This document shows, in pieces, positions 16,056-23,866 of a DNA stretch of 35,818 nt. A program made the translations under genes and the position numbers. Positions within the stretch are counted from its first letter, which is position 1; each line of letters starts with the position of its first letter. The notes below the pieces were generated by a model. The model was not told the origin of the DNA. It saw only the letters and a list, made by a program, of their open reading frames with translations, and did not search any database. The stretch spans positions 1 through 35,818 of the forward strand of contig JALHMT010000059.1 of assembly GCA_022843905.1 (NCBI GenBank). The letters run 5' to 3'. Source of the DNA: Rubrivivax sp. (GTDB lineage: Bacteria; Pseudomonadota; Gammaproteobacteria; Burkholderiales; Burkholderiaceae_C).

Positions 16056-17000
16056 TCAGAGGTCGTAGTCGGCGCCGGTGCCGCTCATCGCCTTCTGGAT
16101 GAGCGCGGGCGTGAGGCGGTCGGCGAGTTGTTCTGCGAAGGCGAAGACGAACTGGCGCAGGTAGGCGCCCTTCTTGAAGGCCACGCGCGCCACGTTGCTG
16201 CCGAACAGGTGGCCCAGTGGCCGGGCCACGAGGTCGCTGCCCGGCGGGTCGTCGCGCACCGCGAGTTCGGCCACGATGCCCACGCCCAGGCCCAGGCGCA
16301 CGTAGGTCTTGATGACGTCGGAGTCGATGGCTTCCAGGGCGACCGCGGGCTTGATGCGCAGGCGGGCGAAGGCCTGATCGATGCGCGAGCGGCCGCTCAC
16401 CGTGGGGTGGTACAGCACCAGCGGATGCGCCGCCAGCTGCTCCAGCGTGGGGCGCTCGACGGCTGCCAGCGGGTGTGCAGCCGGCACCACCATCACGTGC
16501 TGCCACTCGTAGCAGGGCAGGGTGATGAGTTCTTCGAAGTCGCCCAGCGCCTCGGTGGCCACGCCGATGTCCGCGACATCGTCCAGCAGCATCTGCGCCA
16601 CCTGCGCGGGCATGCCCTGGTGCAGCACGACCTGGACTTTCGGGTAGCGCTTGCGCAGTCGGGCCACCGGCTCGGGCAGGAAGTAGCGCGCCTGCGTGTG
16701 CGTGGTGGCGATCGACAGCGTGCCGGCGTCCTGCTTGCTGAACTGCTCGCCGATGCGCTTGAGGTTGCTGACCTCGCGCATGATGATGTCGACCGACTTC
16801 AGCACCTCCAGCCCGGGCTCGGTGACGCGACGCAGGCGCTTGCCGTGGCGCACGAAGATGTCGATGCCGAGCTCTTCCTCGAGTTCGAGGATGGCCTTGC
16901 TGATGCCGGGCTGCGAAGTGAACAGCGCCTTGGCCGTTTCGGTCAGGTTCAGGTTGCGGCGCACTGCCTCCTGGATGAAGCGGAACTGGTGCAGGTTCAT
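16056..17000 (-). CDS. cysB: CysB-type LysR transcriptional regulator of sulfur assimilation
   Basis: A 314-residue LysR-family regulator. The N-terminal winged helix-turn-helix (residues 1-60) reads MNLHQFRFIQEAVRRNLNLT and TSQPGISKAILELEEELG, characteristic of CysB/Cbl rather than generic LysR proteins. The effector domain has TTHTQARYFLPE (about 100-112), the segment that binds sulfate or acetylserine-type ligands in CysB, and HPTVSGRSRIDQAF. The protein is expected to activate sulfate and sulfonate assimilation genes under sulfur limitation. Its start ATG (17000-16998) overlaps the stop of cbiX as ATGA, implying translational coupling. The aminotransferase follows 8 bp downstream. Confidence 0.95.
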   Translation of the reverse strand: MNLHQFRFIQEAVRRNLNLTETAKALFTSQPGISKAILELEEELGIDIFVRHGKRLRRVTEPGLEVLKSVDIIMREVSNLKRIGEQFSKQDAGTLSIATTHTQARYFLPEPVARLRKRYPKVQVVLHQGMPAQVAQMLLDDVADIGVATEALGDFEELITLPCYEWQHVMVVPAAHPLAAVERPTLEQLAAHPLVLYHPTVSGRSRIDQAFARLRIKPAVALEAIDSDVIKTYVRLGLGVGIVAELAVRDDPPGSDLVARPLGHLFGSNVARVAFKKGAYLRQFVFAFAEQLADRLTPALIQKAMSGTGADYDL

Positions 17001-17377
17001 GCGACGGGCAGTTGCGCGAGGGCGGCCGTCGCCATGGCCCGCACCACGCTGTCGATCTCGCCGATGGCCGGCGACAGCGCGAACGAGGCTTCCGGGTGCG
17101 CATCTCGGAGCTGCTGCAGCAGGATCGGCAGGTCCTTGCGCACATGGCCGCCGGCGCCCAGGAACATCGGCACCACGGTCAGTTCGCGGCAACCTGCCCG
17201 AGCCAGCGCCGCCCCGGCGTCCACCAGGCCGGGCTGCATGAATTCGAGAAAGGCGGTGCGAACCTGCAGCCCGGGCTGCTGGGCCCGGATCTGCGCTGCC
17301 ACGGCCTCGAAGGGCTCGGCCCAGCGCGGGTCGCGGGCGCCGTGGGCGAAGAGGATCAGGCCGCGGGTCGGGGTCAT
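16997..17377 (-). CDS. cbiX: Single-domain CbiX-type sirohydrochlorin chelatase
   Basis: A 126-residue protein of the small (single-domain) CbiX chelatase family, which inserts a divalent metal into sirohydrochlorin. The metal-binding histidines are visible: H12 in ILFAHGARDPRW and the second in MFLGAGGHVRKDLP, both standard positions for this family. A functional enzyme of this size works as a homodimer in characterised relatives. Placed between lptG and cysB, ferrochelation to siroheme for sulfite/nitrite reductase is more likely than cobalt insertion for B12; this is inference from context. The start ATG (17377-17375) overlaps the lptG stop and its own stop overlaps the cysB start, both as 4-bp ATGA junctions. 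Confidence 0.93.
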   Translation of the reverse strand: MTPTRGLILFAHGARDPRWAEPFEAVAAQIRAQQPGLQVRTAFLEFMQPGLVDAGAALARAGCRELTVVPMFLGAGGHVRKDLPILLQQLRDAHPEASFALSPAIGEIDSVVRAMATAALAQLPVA

Positions 17378-18486
17378 CGGTATCGCACCAGCCAGGCAAA
17401 GGCGGCCATCGACAAGGCCAGGAAGATCAGGCTCGGGGTGGCGGCCGCCACCCACGGGGTCCAGTCGCGCAGCAGGCCGATGTGTCCGGCCAGGTTGTTC
17501 AGCAGCACGAAGCCGATGCCCAGCATGATGCCACCGAAGACCTTCAGGCTGACGCTGCCGGCGCGTGCATGCATGTAGGCGAAGGGCAGCGCCAGCGCCA
17601 CCATCACCAGGCAGGCCAGCGGGTACAGCGCCTTCTTCCAGAAGCGGATTTCGTGCCGCTGCGCAGCCTGCTCCTGGCCGCTGAGGTGTTCGCTGTAGCG
17701 CCACAGCTCGACCGTCGTCATGGTGCCCAGCGGCAGCACGGCCGCGGCCACCACGTCGGCGCTGAGCGTGCTGGGCCAGCGCAGGCTGTCGTGGTGCTGT
17801 TCCTTGACGTTGCTTTCGCTGCCTGCCACCAGCGTGGGCCAGGCGGTGACGATGACGTCCTGCAGCGTCCAGTGGCCGTCGTTGCCCACACGAGCCTGCT
17901 TGGCGCCCAGCCGGGTGATCTGCCGGCCGTCGGCGTCGAACTCGAGGATCAGCACGTCCTGCAGGCCGCCGTCCGAGGCCGTGCCGCCGATGTTGATCGA
18001 GTAGCTGCGCTCCCCCTGCGATGTGCTGCGATGCTCCTTGAGCCAGGCACCGGCCCCGCCCACACGCAGGCCGCCGCTGAAGCGCGCCTTCAGTTCGACG
18101 ACCGCACGTTCCCCGATGGGCGCGACGAAGTCGCCCACGATGAAGGTCAGCGCCCCGAAGGCCACGCCCAGGACGCTGAGCATGCCCAGCGCACGCCCCG
18201 GCCCCAGGCCGCTGGTGCGCAGGATGGTGAATTCCGACGACTGCGCCAGGCGCGCCAGGGCATAGATGGTGCCGATCAGCACGGCGATGGGGAACAGTTC
18301 GTAGAAGTGCCCCGGCACCTCGTACAGCGCCCCGCGCGCCACGTGCCACACGGTGCGGCCGCGCCTGCCCACCCCCTCCAGGTCGTCGACGAAGTCGATG
18401 AAGAAGAACAGCGCCAGGAAGGCCGCCGCAACGAAGGCCACCGAGCTGAGGATGTCCAGGTACAGCAGGCGCAGCACCGTCTTCAT
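17374..18486 (-). CDS. lptG: LPS export ABC transporter permease LptG
   Basis: A 370-residue inner-membrane permease of the LptB2FG transporter, which extracts lipopolysaccharide from the inner membrane and feeds it to LptC/LptA. It begins MKTVLRLLYLDILSSVAFVA, typical of LptG, with three N-terminal transmembrane segments, a periplasmic beta-jellyroll-like domain (about 130-270, including WLKEHRSTSQGERSYSINI and LEFDADGRQ) and three C-terminal transmembrane segments (YPLACLVMVALALPFAYMHA through the C-terminus). The coupling helix region RLAQSSEFTILRTSGLGPGR is present. The start ATG overlaps the lptF stop as ATGA. The length is close to the usual 360 residues. Confidence 0.95.
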   Translation of the reverse strand: MKTVLRLLYLDILSSVAFVAAAFLALFFFIDFVDDLEGVGRRGRTVWHVARGALYEVPGHFYELFPIAVLIGTIYALARLAQSSEFTILRTSGLGPGRALGMLSVLGVAFGALTFIVGDFVAPIGERAVVELKARFSGGLRVGGAGAWLKEHRSTSQGERSYSINIGGTASDGGLQDVLILEFDADGRQITRLGAKQARVGNDGHWTLQDVIVTAWPTLVAGSESNVKEQHHDSLRWPSTLSADVVAAAVLPLGTMTTVELWRYSEHLSGQEQAAQRHEIRFWKKALYPLACLVMVALALPFAYMHARAGSVSLKVFGGIMLGIGFVLLNNLAGHIGLLRDWTPWVAAATPSLIFLALSMAAFAWLVRYR

Positions 18487-19583
18487 GCGGCGGTTCCTGC
18501 GGTCCGGCCCCGGCGCCAGGTGAACACCGTGGCGTGGTCGCGCCACCACAGCAGCGCCAGGCCCGCTGCCAGCGCCGTGCCGTGCAGCGCCAGCAGGGCC
18601 ACGCCCATGTCCAGACGTGAACTGGCCACCCAGGCCTGGGTGAGGTTGACCAGGTTGAAGTAGACGATGAAGGCCATCAGCGAGAACAGCAGGTTCCAGT
18701 TGCTCGGCCGTCGCGGGTTCGACGCTGCCAGGCCGATGCCCAGCACCAGCAGGTTGCCTGCCGCAAACAGCAGGCCGAATCGCCACACCAGTTCACCCTG
18801 TGCCGCCGGCGTGGCCGTGCGCAACAGTTCCAGCGTGGTGGTGGCGCGCGCTGGACGCGCCGTGGCGCTGGCCAGCACCTTCTCCTGCGCCAGCACGCGG
18901 TAGCTCTCGAAGCGGGACAGCGTCTTGTCGTAGCTCTTCATGTCGATCTCGTTGCGCTGGCCGCGTTCGAGCACCAGAAAACGATCGTCGCCGACGGTTT
19001 CCAGCCGCCCGGTGCGTGCCGAGGTCACCGACTCGCTCTGCGGCAGCCGCGCGAGGATGAAGACGTTGCGCGCACTGCCGTCCTCGCCGCCGCTGCGTTC
19101 GACGAAGAAGACACGGCGGCCATCGCTGGAGCTCTGGAACACGCCCGGCGCCACGCGCGACAGGTCAGAGCGCTGCTGGTAGCGGTCGCGCAGCTCCAGG
19201 CTCTGCCGGTTGCCCCAGGGCCAGACGAAGACCAGCAGCAGGCCGATCACGACCAGCACCGGCCAGGACGTGCGCAGCACCGGCCGCACGAAGCGCGACA
19301 GGCCGACGCCGCTGGAGAGCCAGATCACCATTTCGCTGTCGCGGTACATGCGCCCGAGCGTGATGACGATGGCGATGAACAGCGACAGGCTGAGCATGGT
19401 CGGCAGGTGGCCCAGGGAGATGAAGCCCAGCAGCAGCACCACGTCCTGCGGCGCCACCGAGCCGCTGGCCGCCTGCCCGATGGTGCGGATGAGGAACATC
19501 GTCAGCACGATGGTGAGGATCACCACCAAGGTGGCGCCGAAGGTCCTCGCAAGCTCTCGCCGTACCGTTGAATCGAATAACAT
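18483..19583 (-). CDS. lptF: LPS export ABC transporter permease LptF
   Basis: A 366-residue partner of LptG in the LPS transporter. It begins MLFDSTVRRELARTFGATLV and has the six-transmembrane layout with a central periplasmic domain (about 135-260, including SRVAPGVFQSSSDGRRVFFV and IDMKSYDKTLSRFESYRV). The coupling helix MYRDSEMVIWLSSGVGLSRF is characteristic. Start ATG 19583, with AGGA about 10 nt upstream. It is the first gene of a five-gene minus-strand operon and is divergent from pepA, only 27 bp away, so the two promoters must overlap each other or the coding regions. The frame remains open much further upstream on this strand, but that part is antisense to pepA. Confidence 0.95.
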   Translation of the reverse strand: MLFDSTVRRELARTFGATLVVILTIVLTMFLIRTIGQAASGSVAPQDVVLLLGFISLGHLPTMLSLSLFIAIVITLGRMYRDSEMVIWLSSGVGLSRFVRPVLRTSWPVLVVIGLLLVFVWPWGNRQSLELRDRYQQRSDLSRVAPGVFQSSSDGRRVFFVERSGGEDGSARNVFILARLPQSESVTSARTGRLETVGDDRFLVLERGQRNEIDMKSYDKTLSRFESYRVLAQEKVLASATARPARATTTLELLRTATPAAQGELVWRFGLLFAAGNLLVLGIGLAASNPRRPSNWNLLFSLMAFIVYFNLVNLTQAWVASSRLDMGVALLALHGTALAAGLALLWWRDHATVFTWRRGRTAGTAA

Positions 19584-19610
19584 CCGCCGCTTTCCTGCTC
19601 GATCGGAATT

Positions 19611-21074
19611 ATGGACTTCAAGACTCAAGTGGCGCCCGAGGGGACATGGGCCGGCGTGGCCGCCGATGCACTGCTGGTCGTGGTGACCGCCGGGGCCGAC
19701 CTTCCCAAGGGGCTCGACGCGCCGCTGGCGGCCGTTCTGGCCGATGCCCTGAAGGCCGGCGACATCAGCCTGAAGGCCGGACAGCAGCTGTATGCGCACC
19801 GGGTGCCCGGGATGAAGGCCGCTCGCGTGTGCTTCGTGGTGGCGGGCGATGGTTCGGCCAAGGCCGTGGCCAAGGCCGTCGGCACGGGCCTGGCGACGCT
19901 CAAGGGCGGTGGAAGCCGTCATCTGGCCATCGGCCTGGCAGCGCCGGCCGAGGCGGCTGCCGCCACGGCCGAGGCGCTGGTGCGCGCCGTGCACGAAGCC
20001 GTCTATGTCTACCGCCACACCAAACCCAGCGCGCCGCCGGCCCCGAAGCTGACCAGCGTCTCGCTGTTGTGCAGCAAGGCGCAGTCGGCCGACGTCGCGC
20101 GGGGGATGCTGCGCGGGCAGGAGATCGCTGCCGGTGTCGAATTGGCGCGCGACTGCGCGAACCGTCCGGGCAACCACTGCACGCCGACCTTCCTGGCAGC
20201 GCAGGCCAGGGCGCTGGGCAAGAGCCATGGCCTGAAGGTCGAGGTGCTGGACCGCAAGGACGTCGAGAAGCTCGGCATGGGGGCCTTCCTGGCCGTGGCG
20301 CAGGGCTCGGACGAGCCGCTGAAGTTCATCGTCGCGCGCTACCAGGGTGCCGCCAAGACCGTGGCCCCGGTGGTGCTGGTGGGCAAGGGCATCACCTTCG
20401 ACACCGGAGGCATCAGCATCAAGCCGGCCGCCGAGATGGACGAGATGAAGTTCGACATGGGCGGTGCGGCCAGCGTGCTGGGCACGCTGCGCGCGGTGGC
20501 CGGCCTGAAGGCCAAGGTCAATCTCGTGGGCATCATCCCGGCCTGCGAGAACATGCCGTCCAGCCGTGCCGTCAAGCCGGGCGATGTCGTCACCAGCATG
20601 TCGGGCCAGACGGTCGAGATCCTCAATACCGACGCCGAGGGCCGGCTGATCCTGTGCGACGCGCTCACCTATGCCGAGCGCTTCAAGCCGGCTGCGGTCG
20701 TCGACATCGCGACGCTCACGGGGGCTTGCGTGATCGCCCTGGGGGCGCACCGTTCGGGCCTGTTCTCGGCCGATGATGCGCTGGCCGCGGCGCTGCAGAG
20801 CGCCGGCGACGCCGCACTCGACCCGGCCTGGCGCATGCCGCTGGACGAAGAGTACGACGAGGCACTGAAGAGCAACTTCGCCGACATGGGCAACGTCGGC
20901 GGCCGTGCGGGCGGCGCCGTGACCGCGGCGATGTTCCTCAAGCGCTTCACGTCGGCCTATCGCTGGGCGCACCTGGACATCGCCGGCACGGCCTGGAAGT
21001 CGGGTGCCGCCAAGGGCAGCACGGGCCGCCCGGTGCCGCTGCTCACGCACTTCGTGCTGGGCCACGGCGGCTGA
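19611..21074 (+). CDS. pepA: Leucyl aminopeptidase PepA (M17 family)
   Basis: A 487-residue cytosolic metallo-aminopeptidase that releases N-terminal amino acids; E. coli PepA also binds DNA in site-specific recombination. The N-terminal macro-like domain spans about 1-160. The catalytic domain has VGKGITFDTGGISIKPAAEM with the metal ligands and catalytic Lys, then MKFDMGGAASVLG, and the family signature NTDAEGRL at residues 339-346, and ends GRPVPLLTHFVLG. Length and motifs are those of a full PepA. Start ATG 19611; the Shine-Dalgarno is weak (GGA). pepA followed by holC and divergent from lptFG is a widespread proteobacterial arrangement. Confidence 0.97.
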   Translation: MDFKTQVAPEGTWAGVAADALLVVVTAGADLPKGLDAPLAAVLADALKAGDISLKAGQQLYAHRVPGMKAARVCFVVAGDGSAKAVAKAVGTGLATLKGGGSRHLAIGLAAPAEAAAATAEALVRAVHEAVYVYRHTKPSAPPAPKLTSVSLLCSKAQSADVARGMLRGQEIAAGVELARDCANRPGNHCTPTFLAAQARALGKSHGLKVEVLDRKDVEKLGMGAFLAVAQGSDEPLKFIVARYQGAAKTVAPVVLVGKGITFDTGGISIKPAAEMDEMKFDMGGAASVLGTLRAVAGLKAKVNLVGIIPACENMPSSRAVKPGDVVTSMSGQTVEILNTDAEGRLILCDALTYAERFKPAAVVDIATLTGACVIALGAHRSGLFSADDALAAALQSAGDAALDPAWRMPLDEEYDEALKSNFADMGNVGGRAGGAVTAAMFLKRFTSAYRWAHLDIAGTAWKSGAAKGSTGRPVPLLTHFVLGHGG

Positions 21075-21105
21075 GGTCCCGTCCCGCGGCGCCAGCAGGC
21101 CGGTG

Positions 21106-21546
21106 ATGACGCAGGTCGACTTTCATATCGGCGTCGACGACCCGCTGCACTACGCGTGCCGGCTGCTGCGCAAGGCCTTCCGGCAAGGCGCGCGCGTCGT
21201 GGTCACGGCGCCGCCGCCGGTGCTGGAATCGCTCGACCGCGCTCTGTGGGTCTTCGAAGAACGCGATTTCGTCCCCCACCTTCGTCTCTCGGCGGCGCGC
21301 CCCGTCCCGGCGCTGGCCGCGCGCACGCCGCTGTGGCTGCTGGACGGCCCGCTGCCACCCGGTGCGCCCGACGTTCTGGTCAACCTGGACGCCGATGCGC
21401 CCGACCCTGCGAAGTCTCTGGCACGCATCATCGAGATCGTGGCTGACGAACCCGAACAGATGGCCCGAGGTCGCGACCGCTGGCGGCAGTATCTGCGCCA
21501 GGGACTGGCACCCCGCAAGTTGCCCGACAGGCCGACTGCCGGCTGA
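21106..21546 (+). CDS. holC: DNA polymerase III chi subunit HolC
   Basis: A 146-residue replication protein of the DnaX clamp-loader complex; chi binds psi and single-strand binding protein. It begins MTQVDFHIGVDDPLHYACRL, the typical chi opening, with a Rossmann-like core: GARVVVTAPPPVLESLDRAL, WVFEERDFVPHLRL, and VLVNLDADAP near the middle. The C-terminal helix includes EQMARGRDRWRQYLRQG. Start ATG 21106; GTG at 21103 is in frame directly before it. It follows pepA by 31 bp on the same strand and is presumably co-transcribed. Confidence 0.93.
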   Translation: MTQVDFHIGVDDPLHYACRLLRKAFRQGARVVVTAPPPVLESLDRALWVFEERDFVPHLRLSAARPVPALAARTPLWLLDGPLPPGAPDVLVNLDADAPDPAKSLARIIEIVADEPEQMARGRDRWRQYLRQGLAPRKLPDRPTAG

Positions 21547-21696
21547 TTCTCGGGGTTTCTCCGGATCGGTCAGCCGGGCGCAAGGGCTGCGCGTTGTGTC
21601 CTCATGCACCGGAACGTGGGTGCACGGCGCCATATCCCCTTCGGCAACAGCGGGGTTTTGCGGTGCGCGAATCCCCTCCTTGGGGAGCCCAATCTT

Positions 21697-21724
21697 TTGA
21701 GTTATCGTCCCCGCTCTCTATTTT
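21697..21724 (+). promoter_or_regulatory. Candidate sigma-70 promoter for the binding-protein gene
   Basis: TTGAGT (21697-21702) and TATTTT (21719-21724) are separated by 16 bp, in a stretch visibly richer in A/T than its surroundings. Transcription would begin about 28 nt before the gene's ATG. The rest of the 213-bp spacer after holC (21547-21696) holds no gene I can support. Confidence 0.5.
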
Positions 21725-21759
21725 CTTCACCTCGACAACACACTCCTGGAGGTCTCTGA

Positions 21760-22899
21760 ATGCAAGTCAAGTTCAATCTGATCGCAGTCGCTGCAGCCAC
21801 GCTGCTGGCCGGCTCCGCCTACGCTCAAGACCTGGTCGTCAAGATCGGCCACGTCGCCCCCACCAGCGGGTCGATCGCGCACCTGGGCAAGGACAACGAA
21901 CTGGGCGCCCGCATGGCCATCGAGGAGCTCAACGCCAAGGGCGTGACCATCGGCGGCAAGAAGGCCAGGTTCGAACTGCTGGCTGAAGACGACGCTGCCG
22001 ACCCGAAGCAGGGCACTGCCGCGGCGCAGAAGCTGGTCGATAGCAAGGTCAACGGCGTCATCGGTCACCTGAATTCGGGCACCACCATCCCGGCCTCCAA
22101 GATCTACAGCGACGCCGGCATCCCGCAGATCTCCCCTTCGGCCACCAACCCCCGCTACACGCGCCAGGGCTACAAGACGGCCTTCCGCGTCGTGGCTGAC
22201 GACGTGCACCTGGGCGGCACGCTCGGCAAGTACGCCGTCACGCAGGTCAAGGGCAAGTCGATCGCCGTCATCGACGACCGCACCGCCTACGGTCAAGGCG
22301 TGGCCGACGAGTTCGAGAAGGGCGTCAAGGGCGCGGGCGGCAAGATCATCGGCCGCGAGTTCACCAGCGACAAGGCCACGGACTTCACCGCCATCCTGAC
22401 CAGCCTGAAGGCCAAGAAGCCCGACGTGGTCTTCTTCGGCGGCATGGACGCGGTGGCCGGACCCATGATGCGCCAGATGAAGCAACTGGGCATCGACGCC
22501 AAGTTCATGGGCGGCGACGGCATCTGCACGGGTGAGCTGCCCAAGCTGGCCGCCGGCACCATGGCCGACGGCCAGGTCGTCTGCGCCGAGGCCGGTGGTG
22601 TCGAGGGCGAAGCCAAGAAGTCGATGGAAGCCTTCTACGCCGCCTTCAAGAAGAAGAACAACATCGACGTGCAGGTCTATGCCCCGTACGTCTACGACGC
22701 CGTCAACGTGATGGTGGCCGCGATGGTCAAGGCGGGTTCCGCCGAACCGGCGAAGTACCTGCCGGAACTGCAGAAGATCACCCACAAGGGTGTGACCGGC
22801 ACCATTTCCTTCGACAACAAGGGCGACATCAAGAACGGCGCCCTGACGCTCTACACCTACAAGGGTGGCAAGCGCGAGCAGATCGCCGTCGTGCGCTGA
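21760..22899 (+). CDS. Branched-chain amino-acid-type ABC transporter periplasmic binding protein
   Basis: A 379-residue type I periplasmic binding protein of the LivJ/LivK family. A Sec signal peptide is clear (residues 1-22, MQVKFNLIAVAAATLLAGSA, cleavage after AYA). The mature part has the usual two lobes: VVKIGHVAPTSGSIAHLGKD, a GVIGHLNSGTTIPASKIYSD ligand-pocket loop, PQISPSATNPRYTRQGYKT, the DDRTAYGQGVADEF motif and a C-terminal GVTGTISFDNKGDIKNGALT. Ligands in this family include Leu/Ile/Val, other amino acids, amides and aromatic acids; the actual ligand is not deducible. A strong ribosome-binding site (GGAGGT, 21748-21753) and a terminator just after the stop flank it. No permease or ATPase gene adjoins, so it must serve a transporter encoded elsewhere. 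Confidence 0.94.
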   Translation: MQVKFNLIAVAAATLLAGSAYAQDLVVKIGHVAPTSGSIAHLGKDNELGARMAIEELNAKGVTIGGKKARFELLAEDDAADPKQGTAAAQKLVDSKVNGVIGHLNSGTTIPASKIYSDAGIPQISPSATNPRYTRQGYKTAFRVVADDVHLGGTLGKYAVTQVKGKSIAVIDDRTAYGQGVADEFEKGVKGAGGKIIGREFTSDKATDFTAILTSLKAKKPDVVFFGGMDAVAGPMMRQMKQLGIDAKFMGGDGICTGELPKLAAGTMADGQVVCAEAGGVEGEAKKSMEAFYAAFKKKNNIDVQVYAPYVYDAVNVMVAAMVKAGSAEPAKYLPELQKITHKGVTGTISFDNKGDIKNGALTLYTYKGGKREQIAVVR

Positions 22900-22920
22900 A
22901 CGAGCTCCACGCGAGCCGGA

Positions 22921-22944
22921 AGGGGCCCCTCGGGGCCCCTTTTT
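22921..22944 (+). terminator. Rho-independent terminator after the binding-protein gene
   Basis: A 9-bp perfect stem AGGGGCCCC/GGGGCCCCT with a 2-nt loop (TC) is followed by a run of five T (22940-22944). It starts 21 nt past the stop codon at 22899. The T-run exists only in the plus orientation, so it serves the binding-protein gene and not the converging response regulator. Confidence 0.88.
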
Positions 22945-23009
22945 CATGGCCTGCCGGGCGGTGCCTGGGCCTGCGCCTCGGACCCTGGGGCCGCGGCAGT
23001 GAACGGCGA

Positions 23010-23759
23010 TCAGGCCTGGGGCTGTGCCCGCGAGGGGACCACGACACCGCGACCCTGCGTCATCTGGCTGACGGCCAGCACGGCCTGGGTGCGCGTGCTG
23101 ACGCCCAGTGCACGCAGCACGGCGGCCACGTGGTCCTTCACCGTCTCGACCGAGAGATTCAGCTCGCGTGCGATGAGCTTGTTCGGCAGGCCCTTGAGCA
23201 GCAGCCCCAGCACTTCGGTCTGCCGCGGTGTGAGGCCGATCTTCTCGATCGAGCCGACCTGCTGATGCGGGTCGGGCCGGGCCGAACTGCCCAGACCGGG
23301 ACCCGAACCCGAAGCCGACAGGTGGGCGCCCGACAGGTCGTCCGCCGGCACCTGGGAAAAGTCGAGCCCGAGCATGGTGGGCGGCACGTACAAGCCCCCG
23401 GACATCACCATGCGCAGTGCTTCGAAGAGGGCGGTGTTGGAAGACCGCTTGGGCACGAAACCCATCGCTCCGAGGTCGATGGCGCGGATGACGTCGCTGG
23501 CGCGTTCGCTGGCCGAGACCACCACCACCGGAATGCCCGGGTGCGCCAGTCGCAGTTCTGCCAGCAGGTCGAAGCCGTCGGCGTCACCCAGCGACAGATC
23601 GAGCAGCACCAGATCGAAATCGCTCGACTCGCTCAGCGTGTGGCGGGCCGAAGCCGCGCTGCCCACACCGGTGACCTGCACGTCGTCGCCCAGGCCCTGG
23701 ATGATGGCCTGGAGCGCCGACAGGATCAGTGGATGGTCGTCGATCAGCAGTACTTTCAT
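23010..23759 (-). CDS. NarL/LuxR-type response regulator
   Basis: A 249-residue two-component output protein. The receiver domain (1-120) has the acidic pair D7/D8 in MKVLLIDDHPLI, phospho-acceptor D54 in LVLLDLSLGDADG and the conserved Lys K104 in GFVPKRSS. A loosely conserved Gly/Ser-rich linker of about 50 residues (DLSGAHLSASGSGPGLGSSA) leads to the LuxR/GerE DNA-binding domain: IGLTPRQTEVLGLLLKGLPN, ARELNLSVETVKDHVAAVLR and LGVSTRTQAVLAV. Start ATG 23759 with a GGGGAG Shine-Dalgarno. No kinase gene is adjacent. The hybrid kinase at 6755-8500 is far away and pairing with it is speculation. It converges on the binding-protein gene. Confidence 0.94.
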   Translation of the reverse strand: MKVLLIDDHPLILSALQAIIQGLGDDVQVTGVGSAASARHTLSESSDFDLVLLDLSLGDADGFDLLAELRLAHPGIPVVVVSASERASDVIRAIDLGAMGFVPKRSSNTALFEALRMVMSGGLYVPPTMLGLDFSQVPADDLSGAHLSASGSGPGLGSSARPDPHQQVGSIEKIGLTPRQTEVLGLLLKGLPNKLIARELNLSVETVKDHVAAVLRALGVSTRTQAVLAVSQMTQGRGVVVPSRAQPQA

Positions 23760-23823
23760 CGCGCGCTCCCCAGGCCGTGCAGGCGCCCATCGTAGTGCAG
23801 GGCGCGACCGCCTCTTGTCCCTA

Positions 23824-23843
23824 CTTCGGGGGGCTTGCCGAAG
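23824..23843. other. Inverted repeat between the MaoC and response regulator genes
   Basis: CTTCGG, an 8-nt loop and CCGAAG form a 6-bp hairpin in the 107-bp gap. It has no T-run on either strand. It may be an intrinsic RNA hairpin downstream of maoC or an operator for the response regulator gene. Confidence 0.35.
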
Positions 23844-23866
23844 CGGCCCGACGCGGCGTCCGCTGT

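Noticed and set aside
16048..17145. Apparent N-terminal fusion of the aminotransferase to an upstream domain (754-residue frame)
   Set aside because: The upstream part is a second frame of the cysB/cbiX coding strand with Arg/Gly-rich nonsense composition; the enzyme aligns with YbdL from ATG 16047.
19584..21065. Extension of LptF to 860 residues
   Set aside because: The extension is antisense to pepA; LptF proteins begin at the MLFDSTVRREL start.
21672..21687. Small hairpin TCCCC-TCCTT-GGGGA as a holC terminator
   Set aside because: Only a 5-bp stem, and the T-run is short and displaced by about 8 nt; it may instead be part of the promoter region of the next gene.
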